Positions 15,321-23,222 of a DNA stretch of 64,000 bases are shown in pieces. Both the position numbers and the translations under genes were made by a program. The notes under the pieces were generated by a model. It was given only the letters and a program-made list of their open reading frames with translations, was not told where the DNA came from and ran no database searches. Source of the stretch: Algoriphagus lacus (lineage in GTDB: Bacteria > Bacteroidota > Bacteroidia > Cytophagales > Cyclobacteriaceae); assembly GCF_003583985.1 (NCBI RefSeq), contig NZ_QXML01000008.1, forward strand, positions 1 to 64,000. Direction: 5' to 3'. The number at the start of each line of letters is the position of its first letter. Within the stretch, counting starts at the first letter, position 1.

Positions 15321-16760
15321 TTATCGAACATTGTAGCTCTGCATAAAAGGCTGGCCATTAGGAGCCACCCCCTCAAGTCTCAGTCTACCGCTGAATTTTT
15401 CCAGATATTTTCCTGCTTCATTCGGGTCTTTGGCAGGCACCTGATTGATATGGGTGATCACAAATCCATCTCTGAATCCCAGGTCTCTCAGGTAGCCGCG
15501 AGTCAGGGAAGTGATTTTGACTCCATAGGGAATTTTCAGCCGGTCTTTTTCAATTGTATTTACAGCTTCCAATCTTGCTCCCAAGAGTGCAGAACTGTAA
15601 TATTCCCGTTTAATGACCCCAGTTTCACCTTCCAGGTTTTGTAAGGTCAGTTGGGCTGTTTTTGGACTTCCTCCCCGAATGTATTCCACCGTTACTTTGT
15701 CTCCCGGATAATAATAGGATAGCGCTTCTTCAAAACTTCCCTTGCCGGTAATTTTCCAATCAGCGATTTTGGTAATTACATCGTCCTTTTGAAGCCCGGC
15801 GTTTTCCCCGGACCCATCAGGCAATACGTGGGTAACGATCACCCCATCCAGAGTTTTCAGCTTCATTTCCTCTGCCAGTTCGGGGGTGACTTCAACCACA
15901 TCCACTCCCGGAATGGCTTTTTGTACTTCCCCATACTTGATCAGGTCATTGGCTATTTTCATGGCGATGTCCACCGGTACTGCAAATCCATACCCTGTGT
16001 AAGATCCGGTTCTGGAAAGAATGGCGGTATTGATTCCCACCAACTCACCGTTGCTGTTGACCAATGCTCCTCCGGAATTTCCCGGATTGATAGGCGCATC
16101 GGTTTGGATAAAACTTTCCAAAGGAAAATCCCCACCCAGGATATTGATCTGCCTTTCTTTGGCAGAAACGATTCCTGCAGTTACAGTGGAGGTCAGGTTA
16201 AAAGGGTTCCCCACTGCCAGTACCCATTCCCCGATTTGGAGGTTTCTGCTGTTTCCTAGGGTGATTTGCGGGAGATTTTCAGCTTCGATTTTGAGTACGG
16301 CGATATCGGTGTTTTTGTCCGTTCCTACCAGTTTTGCTTGATAGGTCCGTTTTTGATGTACTACCTCGATAGTCTCCGCCTGATCGATCACGTGATTGTT
16401 AGTAATGATATAGCCGTCTTTGGAGATGATCACCCCTGATCCGGTACTAACCTGAGGCGTTGGTCCCGTTCCGAAGAAGTAATCAAACATGCTGTACCTT
16501 CTGGGATCAGTCCCGGTAAAATTTTTTATGAAAACAACTGATCCTGTGCTTTTTTGAGAAGCCTCGACAAAGGAAATGGGCGGATTCGTTCTGAATCCTT
16601 GAGAAGGGATTTCAGAAGCAAACTGGGTTGGCGCAGATGAAAAAGGATCCTTAAATCGCCTGTCCTCATCAGTTGTGTTTGATGCGATCGTTGTCCAAAG
16701 TGCTGCTCCGGCTAATCCGGCCAGAGAGGGAAGTCCGATTGATTTGACCAGTGTGTTCAT
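15321..16760 (-). CDS. HtrA/DegQ-family periplasmic serine protease (copy 1)
   Basis: A 479-aa envelope protease/chaperone. A single N-terminal hydrophobic segment (about 8-27) exports or anchors it. The chymotrypsin-like domain shows the full triad: His123 (TNNHVID), Asp152 (NTDIAVL) and Ser229 (GNSGG). Two C-terminal PDZ regions follow, about 275-365 and 385-479, the second more divergent. A paralog with the same architecture lies at 32079-33581; the two are very similar around the active site. It is divergent from dxr and probably degrades or refolds misfolded envelope proteins. Confidence 0.92.
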   Translation of the reverse strand: MNTLVKSIGLPSLAGLAGAALWTTIASNTTDEDRRFKDPFSSAPTQFASEIPSQGFRTNPPISFVEASQKSTGSVVFIKNFTGTDPRRYSMFDYFFGTGPTPQVSTGSGVIISKDGYIITNNHVIDQAETIEVVHQKRTYQAKLVGTDKNTDIAVLKIEAENLPQITLGNSRNLQIGEWVLAVGNPFNLTSTVTAGIVSAKERQINILGGDFPLESFIQTDAPINPGNSGGALVNSNGELVGINTAILSRTGSYTGYGFAVPVDIAMKIANDLIKYGEVQKAIPGVDVVEVTPELAEEMKLKTLDGVIVTHVLPDGSGENAGLQKDDVITKIADWKITGKGSFEEALSYYYPGDKVTVEYIRGGSPKTAQLTLQNLEGETGVIKREYYSSALLGARLEAVNTIEKDRLKIPYGVKITSLTRGYLRDLGFRDGFVITHINQVPAKDPNEAGKYLEKFSGRLRLEGVAPNGQPFMQSYNVR

Positions 16761-16938
16761 GAGATTAATTTACTGAAAGCACGAAATTAGGTTTTGAAAG
16801 TCGGGTTGGATTCACAAGTTTTAAGAACATTAATCTGAATTATTGGATCATTTTTCAAAAATCATCCCATTCGGATAAAACTGACGAGATGTGCAAGGAA
16901 AAGTCTGGGCAATTGGTAATTTTGTCAGCCTGATTCAG

Positions 16939-16966
16939 AACCTTCCTCTCAATGGAAGGTTTTTAT
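16939..16966 (+). promoter_or_regulatory. Terminator-like hairpin in the dxr leader
   Basis: AACCTTCC (16939-16946) pairs perfectly with GGAAGGTT (16954-16961) across a 7-nt loop, followed by TTTATTTGG. It lies about 22 nt before the likely dxr start, with only the divergent htrA upstream, so it is not closing another plus-strand gene. TAATTTTG at 16917-16924 fits the Bacteroidota -7 consensus, though I saw no good -33 element. It may be an attenuator or an mRNA-stability stem. Confidence 0.5.
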
Positions 16967-16987
16967 TTGGTTTTTAAACCTTTTTGC

Positions 16988-18154
16988 ATGACAGAAACTA
17001 AGCGCGTAGCCATCCTTGGAAGCACCGGCAGTATCGGAACCCAAACCTTGGATGTCATCCGTCAGCACACAGACAAGTTTACCGTGGAGGTGCTTACCGC
17101 GCAAAATAATTGCGATCTCCTGATTACCCAAGCTTTGGAATTTAAACCCAATGCAGTGGTGATCGGCAATGAGTCCAATTACGGAAAAGTAAAAGAGGCA
17201 CTCATTCCTCACGATATCAAGGTTTTTGCAGGGCAAAAAGCCATAGCACAGGTGGTGGAAATGGAAACCATCGATGTCGTATTGACTGCCCTCGTTGGAT
17301 ATTCCGGATTGATTCCCACTGTCCATGCCATCAAAGCCGGAAAGCAAATCGCCTTGGCAAACAAGGAAACTCTCGTAGTAGCAGGGGAAATCATCACTGC
17401 GTTAGCCAAGGAAAACGGGGTGAATATCTACCCGGTGGATTCCGAGCATTCTGCGATTTTTCAATGTTTGGTGGGGGAATTTCACAATCCGATCGAGAAA
17501 ATCATTCTTACTGCTTCAGGAGGTCCTTTCCGAGGAAAAGACAGAGCGTTTTTGAAGACAGTCACCCGAGAACAAGCGCTTAAGCATCCAAACTGGGACA
17601 TGGGTGCCAAAATCACAATTGATTCGGCATCCCTGATGAACAAAGGCTTGGAAGTGATCGAAGCGAAATGGCTTTTTGGTCTAAAAACTGAGCAAATTGA
17701 GGTAGTGGTTCATCCGCAAAGTATCATTCATTCCCTGGTCCAATTTGAAGACGGCTCAATCAAAGCACAACTCGGATTGCCCGATATGCGTATCCCCATC
17801 CAGTTTGCACTCAGCTTCCCTCATCGATTCAAGAGCAATTTCGAGCGGTTTGACTTCACCAAATATCCTCAATTGACCTTTGAGCAGCCGGATTTGAAAA
17901 CTTTTCGGAACCTTCAGCTGGCATTTGACGCTTTAGCAAAAGGAGGAAATGCTCCCTGTATCCTGAATGCTGCCAATGAAATCGCCGTGGCAGCCTTTCT
18001 GAACAGAGAAGTGGGATTCCTCGAAATGTCGGATTTGATCGAGGAGACCTTGGAGAAAGCAACCTTTATTTCTCATCCAAGTTTGGAAGATTACATAGGA
18101 ACAGACCTTGAGGCAAGAGCTATTACAGAAAAATTAATTAAGTCTAAAGTATAA
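16988..18154 (+). CDS. dxr: 1-deoxy-D-xylulose-5-phosphate reductoisomerase
   Basis: A 388-aa cytoplasmic enzyme that converts DXP to MEP with NADPH, the committed step of the non-mevalonate isoprenoid pathway. Visible motifs are the nucleotide-binding GSTGSIGTQTLDVIR near the N-terminus, ALANKETLVVAG, the metal site VDSEHSAIFQ, and SASLMNKGLEVIEA. I start at the ATG at 16988; an earlier ATG at 16952 lies inside a terminator-like hairpin and adds unneeded residues. The stop overlaps the rseP start by 1 nt (TAATG), so the pair is translationally coupled. Confidence 0.97.
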   Translation: MTETKRVAILGSTGSIGTQTLDVIRQHTDKFTVEVLTAQNNCDLLITQALEFKPNAVVIGNESNYGKVKEALIPHDIKVFAGQKAIAQVVEMETIDVVLTALVGYSGLIPTVHAIKAGKQIALANKETLVVAGEIITALAKENGVNIYPVDSEHSAIFQCLVGEFHNPIEKIILTASGGPFRGKDRAFLKTVTREQALKHPNWDMGAKITIDSASLMNKGLEVIEAKWLFGLKTEQIEVVVHPQSIIHSLVQFEDGSIKAQLGLPDMRIPIQFALSFPHRFKSNFERFDFTKYPQLTFEQPDLKTFRNLQLAFDALAKGGNAPCILNAANEIAVAAFLNREVGFLEMSDLIEETLEKATFISHPSLEDYIGTDLEARAITEKLIKSKV

Positions 18155-19473
18155 TGGAAACTTTGATTATGGTGGGCCAACTGCTCCTGGGATTATCCAT
18201 CCTGGTGGGTTTACATGAGTTGGGTCACTTGCTTACAGCCAAGATGTTTGGCATGAGAGTGGAAAAATTCTCAATAGGTTTTCCTCCTAAAATCGCAGGA
18301 TTTCAGTGGGGAGAAACCGAATATTCAATTGGGGCAATTCCTTTGGGAGGATTTGTGAAAATCTCCGGAATGGTGGATGAATCCATGGATACAGCCCAGT
18401 TGTCCTCCGAGCCCCAGCCTTGGGAATTTCGGGCAAAACCAGCCTGGCAGCGTTTGATTGTGATGTTAGGTGGGATTATCGTCAATGTGATCACAGGGAT
18501 TATCATTTTCGTCTCCTTGGTCTACAAAAACGGTGAAACTTATTTTTCAAGAGATCAGGTCATCGAAAATGGAATCGTAGCCTACGAATATGGTGAGGCG
18601 ATTGGTTTTCAGACCGGTGACAAAGTATTGGATATTAATGGTGAGCCGTATCAAAGTATTACTGACCTGAGCAGTGGTTCTGCTTTACTTAGCGAAAACG
18701 GTTATTATACCGTAGACCGCAATGGTGAGCAGATCAAAGTGGAAATCCCAAGAGGATTTATCAACACCTTCAACAGCGAGGAATCATTCTCCAAATTTGT
18801 TGGAATCCGGTTTCCGTTTGAAGTAGGGGATGTTTCCAAAGATGGTGCGGCTAAGGCAGCAGGAATTGCAGCTGGAGATAAAATAATTGCTGTCAACGGT
18901 CAGCCAGTGACCTACTTTGATGAATTGCAGAAGGCGCTTGAAAAAGTCAAAAACCAGGAAGCTCAAATCGTAAGACAAGGTGCTTCCTCAACCGATACCC
19001 TTTCTATCCCTGTTTCAGCAGAAGGCACCATCGGCATCGCGGCCAACCCGTTGATCGAACCGACCCGAAGAGAATATGGGATCAGCGAAGCCATGTCAAA
19101 AGGCACTGCAAGAGCCTTTGGAGTAGTCATCGTCAACGCTAAAGCCTTGGGTAAAATGTTTACCGGTGAGGTGTCTGCCAAAAATGTAAGCGGTCCGATC
19201 GGAATGGCCAAAATCTACGGAAATCAGTGGGACTGGATTAAATTCTGGAGTATTACCGGATTGATTTCCATGATTCTTGCATTCATGAATTTGCTTCCTA
19301 TTCCTGCTTTGGACGGCGGTCACGTGATGTTTTTGCTTTATGAGATGGCCTCCGGCCGAGCTCCTTCAGACAAGTTTTTGGAAAATGCACAAAAGGTCGG
19401 TATGGTCATCCTGCTCGCTTTGATGGTATTTGCCATCGGAAATGATATCCTGAAGCTTTTTACGGGAGGGTAA
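18154..19473 (+). CDS. rseP: Site-2 membrane metalloprotease RseP
   Basis: A 439-aa intramembrane zinc protease. The first membrane helix carries HELGH (His21, Glu22, His25). A GxG loop follows (FPPKIAGFQWGETEYSIGAIPLGGFVKI). The central region contains one or two PDZ domains (about 120-290), and the C-terminal membrane part has the second metal motif NLLPIPALDGGH. It cleaves transmembrane anti-sigma or signal-peptide remnants in envelope stress. It is coupled to dxr, a common bacterial pairing, and ends at a strong terminator. Confidence 0.95.
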   Translation: METLIMVGQLLLGLSILVGLHELGHLLTAKMFGMRVEKFSIGFPPKIAGFQWGETEYSIGAIPLGGFVKISGMVDESMDTAQLSSEPQPWEFRAKPAWQRLIVMLGGIIVNVITGIIIFVSLVYKNGETYFSRDQVIENGIVAYEYGEAIGFQTGDKVLDINGEPYQSITDLSSGSALLSENGYYTVDRNGEQIKVEIPRGFINTFNSEESFSKFVGIRFPFEVGDVSKDGAAKAAGIAAGDKIIAVNGQPVTYFDELQKALEKVKNQEAQIVRQGASSTDTLSIPVSAEGTIGIAANPLIEPTRREYGISEAMSKGTARAFGVVIVNAKALGKMFTGEVSAKNVSGPIGMAKIYGNQWDWIKFWSITGLISMILAFMNLLPIPALDGGHVMFLLYEMASGRAPSDKFLENAQKVGMVILLALMVFAIGNDILKLFTGG

Positions 19474-19495
19474 TTTCCTCTGGATATTTGAAGAA

Positions 19496-19533
19496 AAGCT
19501 CCGCCCCATTTATTCACGAGGCGGGGCTTTTTA
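19496..19533 (+). terminator. Intrinsic terminator after rseP
   Basis: AAGCTCCGCC (19496-19505) pairs with GGCGGGGCTT (19520-19529), with one G-T wobble, followed by a T-rich tail. It lies 22 bp after the rseP stop. Confidence 0.85.
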
Positions 19534-19742
19534 ATTGTTTAAAGTCAAAAAAATCCATGCTGAAAAAATTAAAACCAAGATTTTCAATTACATATTCAAC
19601 TATAATTTTTTATTTGAGCAAAACCCGGTGATTATTTATAAACTATTTTTTACTTGCTGGAAAAATATCATCAAACTGGAATTCCAATCTGCCACAGAAG
19701 AGTTGGGATTCTAGTTTTTGATGATGAAAATTTTAACTGAAA

Positions 19743-21017
19743 ATGAATAAAAGTTTTTTGCTTGGATTGTACCTCTGGATAGGATCCTTTGGATTTTGCT
19801 TTTCCCAAACTTTCTCCCAAAAAGCCTCCCAATTGGACTGGGCAGCTGTCCAGGCAAGTGATGGAGAAAGTTCTGATTTTATTTTGGCGAGGGATGGAAA
19901 GAAGGTCTTGGGCAAAATCCTCCGGGGATACAATCAGACCAATTATGACCAGATTCAATTTGAGTCAAATGGGAGCCAAACTACCTATCTTCCAAAAGAT
20001 ATTCTAGGCTTTGGGCTTAATAACGGACAGATATTCCATTCTAGACCGGTAGCCAAGTTAGAGGGAGACTTTTTTGTTCAGATCATTATTTCCGGTCCGA
20101 TCGAATTGAGTTTCTACAAGGGCAGATTTTTTATAGACAACGGAATTGAAAACGTGGAATTAGAGGCCTTTTATGCCAAAAAAGAGGTGAATGGCAACCA
20201 AATTCAAAAAAAATCCCGGCCTTTCTTCATGTACTTGAAAAAATACATGGAAGATGATTGCGGAGTACCCCTTTATCCGGAAATAGACAAAATGCCATTT
20301 AATGAATTGGCTTTGATTCGGATTTTGACGAATTATTTTTCTTGTACTGGTGCGAACTATACTATTCACGTAGAGGGAGTCCCTTTTGTCAGAATATCGC
20401 CCACTTTGGGATTTGGCTTATCGCAATATTCCATATTTCAGGAAACCCAATTTGAGGAGAGAAAAGACCAATTGGACAATAATTTTGGATATTCAGGATT
20501 TATAGGTGTTAGATTTCATGAATTCCGATGGACTCCCAGACTTAGTACAGAAGTGAGATTGGAATACACACTGTTCAATACACAAGTTTTGTCGAGTTTT
20601 GATGGTCCACAAGTGCGTAGGACAGGTTCTGAAGATTTAAACGAAACATCCATTTATGTTCCTTTGAGTTTTTCATATGATTTGATTAAAAATAATTTTT
20701 TGGAAGTTTATACAGGTGTCAGTTTCGGGTACTTGAATTATAAAGTAGAACTCGCCAATGGGAAATTGGACGAAAAAATTTTGGTAAGGAATGAGACCAC
20801 AGTTTATGAAAAATCTTACACGCGCCTGAAAGGAAAGAATTTTATTCCTGGACTGAAAGTTGGGGCGAATTTTTCCCTTTATAAGGGTTTGAATGCATTT
20901 GCAGAACTTGAAGCAAATAGGCAAATCACATATTATCAGTTTGTTTTGGATGATTATCCTTCCATTCCGGAATATTCCCGCAATAAAATTTCTCTTCGTT
21001 TAGGTTTTGAATTTTAA
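19743..21017 (+). CDS. Outer-membrane beta-barrel hypothetical protein
   Basis: A 424-aa exported protein; the signal peptide is residues 1-21 (ends CFSQ). Residues about 30-150 form a soluble beta-rich domain (ILARDGKKVLGKILRGYNQ, YLPKDILGFGLNNGQIF). After a Cys-containing linker, residues about 210-424 show alternating aromatic strands ending in ISLRLGFEF, which fits an outer-membrane barrel of the PorT/OMP_b-brl type. It lies 3 bp upstream of an IPT/TIG lipoprotein, so the two are almost surely one operon. Both are more AT-rich than the dxr and lon neighbours. The ligand is unknown. Confidence 0.65.
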   Translation: MNKSFLLGLYLWIGSFGFCFSQTFSQKASQLDWAAVQASDGESSDFILARDGKKVLGKILRGYNQTNYDQIQFESNGSQTTYLPKDILGFGLNNGQIFHSRPVAKLEGDFFVQIIISGPIELSFYKGRFFIDNGIENVELEAFYAKKEVNGNQIQKKSRPFFMYLKKYMEDDCGVPLYPEIDKMPFNELALIRILTNYFSCTGANYTIHVEGVPFVRISPTLGFGLSQYSIFQETQFEERKDQLDNNFGYSGFIGVRFHEFRWTPRLSTEVRLEYTLFNTQVLSSFDGPQVRRTGSEDLNETSIYVPLSFSYDLIKNNFLEVYTGVSFGYLNYKVELANGKLDEKILVRNETTVYEKSYTRLKGKNFIPGLKVGANFSLYKGLNAFAELEANRQITYYQFVLDDYPSIPEYSRNKISLRLGFEF

Positions 21018-21020
21018 GCT

Positions 21021-23060
21021 ATGATCCAGAGATTATTAATTTTTGCCACTGTTTGGGCTGTTTTTTTAGGTTGTACAGAGGAAGAGGTAATTCCCCGCAC
21101 CAATCCCAGATTTAGTGTTGCGATGGTCCAGGAGGTGAATTCCTCAGGTGCGGAGTTTTCTGCCAATATCTATGATTATGGCTCGGAGGAAATAATTGAA
21201 TATGGATTCGTTTACGGTGGGAATAATCCCAGGGTGGATGATATAAACTCTGAGATTCTTGTTCAATCAGGAAAGCCTGAGAGAGAATTTAAAATGAGGG
21301 CTACCCAGGGGTTGACTGTGGGTAAGACATACATCGTAATGGCTTTCGTGCGGACGAGTTCAGGGGTTGTTTATTCGGTAGGTAAAAAATTTACCAGCCA
21401 AGGTTCAAGCGGTTTTGAATTGACAAAGATTGAAGTGCCAGAAATTGTCTACTTCGGGGATGAGTTGGTTTTTGAAGGAGAAAATTTTCCAAGAAACATG
21501 GCCAAAATCCAAGTTTTTATTGAAGGGGTAGAGGCACAGGTTTACGGCATTCAAGAAAAAGGGTTCAGAGCTAAAATCCCGGATGTTTTTCCATTCGATC
21601 CTATTAGGGCAAACGAAAATTTATTTGAAATCAGGCTCAAAGTAGGAGTCAAAGATTTGGTGGTAGAAAAGGTTTTGAATTTTAGAAAACCGAGCTTTGA
21701 ACTGACTAGTTCAGAGGAAATTTCCTACTCTGACAGAATAAAAATCAAAGGAAATTACCTGAAGGGAAGTCAAGTATCAGTGAAATATGTCTCTCCAAGT
21801 GGTTCTGTTCAAATGCTTGAGGTGGTAAATGCCGGAGAAAATCTGATTGAGTTTTTGCCAACAGCTCTTTTTGAGGAAGGTCAACCCAAAGTTACTCTAA
21901 CCATCAGAGGAATTGACTACGCCTTATCCAATACATTCAAGTTAAAGCCGACTGTGATCCAGGCTTCTCAAATTAGTGAGTTTTATGGAAGCTATGCAGA
22001 TATTAGGATCAAAGGTGAAAATTTCAATCCTTATGGTGCCGAATTTAATAAATTGATAATAACTGGATCGACTTCCCATTTTTATCAAATTGAGGAAGTA
22101 AGTTCTTCTGAAATGAGGGTAATTGTAGATTCTTATGGGGGAGTTCATGACAGACGAATATACCTCAATACCCAAATGGGCCCTGGAAAAAGCATCAATT
22201 CCTATATCCTAGAGTTGAGATATCCTCAGGTTCCGGTGATGCTTTTGCCTTACGCGAATTTCATAGGGCAACCTAATTCCATTGGGCTTAGTTTTGAAGG
22301 GAAAGGTTATTTTGTTTCCCATGAAGGCATTTTTGAATTTGCTAATTCTACAAATGAACCCAAGAAAATTCATGGGTCAATCCCTTATTTTTCGCAAAAC
22401 AAGCCTATTTATGCTACAGGTGGTGAGGGGGCAATATTTGTATCGGATGGTAAAAAGTTATTTAGTTATTCATTGTCTACCAGCACTTTACGGTCACTTC
22501 CTGATCTCCCTAACTATTCTATACAGAATATGGGTTTTTTTGTGGAAGACGGATATCTCTATTCAGAATATGGATCCGTGGAAAATTTTTGGTTCAACGA
22601 AAACTGCCGAAGAAGATTCCGACTCAACCTCCAATCCTTGCAATGGGAAGAATTAGATTCGATTACTACCAACCATAATTACGTTTCGAATAAACATTTT
22701 CGGGTAAATGGTGTACTCTACAGCTATAGAATTCTGAGAGGGAATTCTGAATATAGAGCTGAAATTGTCCGATTTAATTCAGTTACCAAAACTTGGGATA
22801 AATTTCTTGAGAATCTTGAACCTGTTCAAATTTCGACTAATGAAATCTATGTACTTGGAGAAAAAATTTATTTTCCTGCTTTTGCCAATTCCTTTGTAAT
22901 GGACTCGAAAACATGGCAATTTAGAAGGATAAATAACTTTTATTTTGGATTAAATCCTGAGACTGGGTTCCAAATTGGAAAATATTTTTACCAGATAAAT
23001 TATAATGCCTCTCATGCCATTTTATACGAAATTGATCCTGATTACTTTCAATTCAGGTAA
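21021..23060 (+). CDS. IPT/TIG-domain surface lipoprotein with propeller-like C-terminus
   Basis: A 679-aa lipoprotein with lipobox AVFLGC. Residues about 30-120 resemble a fibronectin-like or BACON-type domain. Three IPT/TIG-like modules follow (VPEIVYFGDELVFEGENFP, then SYSDRIKIKGNYLKGSQV, then YGSYADIRIKGENFNPYG). The last 270 residues carry Kelch-like repeats (GEGAIFVSDGKKLFSYSL, LYSEYGSVENFW, VLGEKIYFPAFANSFVMD). The gene is paired with the preceding beta-barrel gene (3-bp gap) and closed by a terminator. A cell-surface binding role is inferred; no substrate can be named. Confidence 0.75.
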   Translation: MIQRLLIFATVWAVFLGCTEEEVIPRTNPRFSVAMVQEVNSSGAEFSANIYDYGSEEIIEYGFVYGGNNPRVDDINSEILVQSGKPEREFKMRATQGLTVGKTYIVMAFVRTSSGVVYSVGKKFTSQGSSGFELTKIEVPEIVYFGDELVFEGENFPRNMAKIQVFIEGVEAQVYGIQEKGFRAKIPDVFPFDPIRANENLFEIRLKVGVKDLVVEKVLNFRKPSFELTSSEEISYSDRIKIKGNYLKGSQVSVKYVSPSGSVQMLEVVNAGENLIEFLPTALFEEGQPKVTLTIRGIDYALSNTFKLKPTVIQASQISEFYGSYADIRIKGENFNPYGAEFNKLIITGSTSHFYQIEEVSSSEMRVIVDSYGGVHDRRIYLNTQMGPGKSINSYILELRYPQVPVMLLPYANFIGQPNSIGLSFEGKGYFVSHEGIFEFANSTNEPKKIHGSIPYFSQNKPIYATGGEGAIFVSDGKKLFSYSLSTSTLRSLPDLPNYSIQNMGFFVEDGYLYSEYGSVENFWFNENCRRRFRLNLQSLQWEELDSITTNHNYVSNKHFRVNGVLYSYRILRGNSEYRAEIVRFNSVTKTWDKFLENLEPVQISTNEIYVLGEKIYFPAFANSFVMDSKTWQFRRINNFYFGLNPETGFQIGKYFYQINYNASHAILYEIDPDYFQFR

Positions 23061-23147
23061 CCCAATTGAATAAAAGAAGAATAAAATTATTTAATAAGCC
23101 TGCCAATTTGACCCAATCCCCTTTTGGCACTGACCTTGACTTAATTG

Positions 23148-23183
23148 GAAGAACCTTCGTATTTAGAAGGTTCTTCTTTTATT
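23148..23183 (+). terminator. Intrinsic terminator after the IPT/TIG gene
   Basis: GAAGAACCTTC (23148-23158) pairs perfectly with GAAGGTTCTTC (23166-23176), 7-nt loop, followed by TTTTATTTT. It ends only about 40 bp before the lon start. Confidence 0.85.
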
Positions 23184-23195
23184 TTAGCTATTCTC

Positions 23196-23212
23196 TGACA
23201 GCCCGGCTGTCA
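23196..23212. promoter_or_regulatory. Palindrome directly upstream of lon (candidate operator)
   Basis: TGACAGCC and GGCTGTCA form a perfect 8-bp inverted repeat around a single C, 11 bp before the lon ATG. The short arms and single-base centre suit a dimeric repressor site better than an RNA hairpin. No factor can be assigned. Confidence 0.45.
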
Positions 23213-23222
23213 TTCTGTCTAT

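Noticed and set aside
16952..16990. Upstream dxr start at 16952
   Set aside because: It lies in the right arm of a terminator-like stem and adds residues not expected before the conserved nucleotide-binding motif; the ATG at 16988 is preferred.
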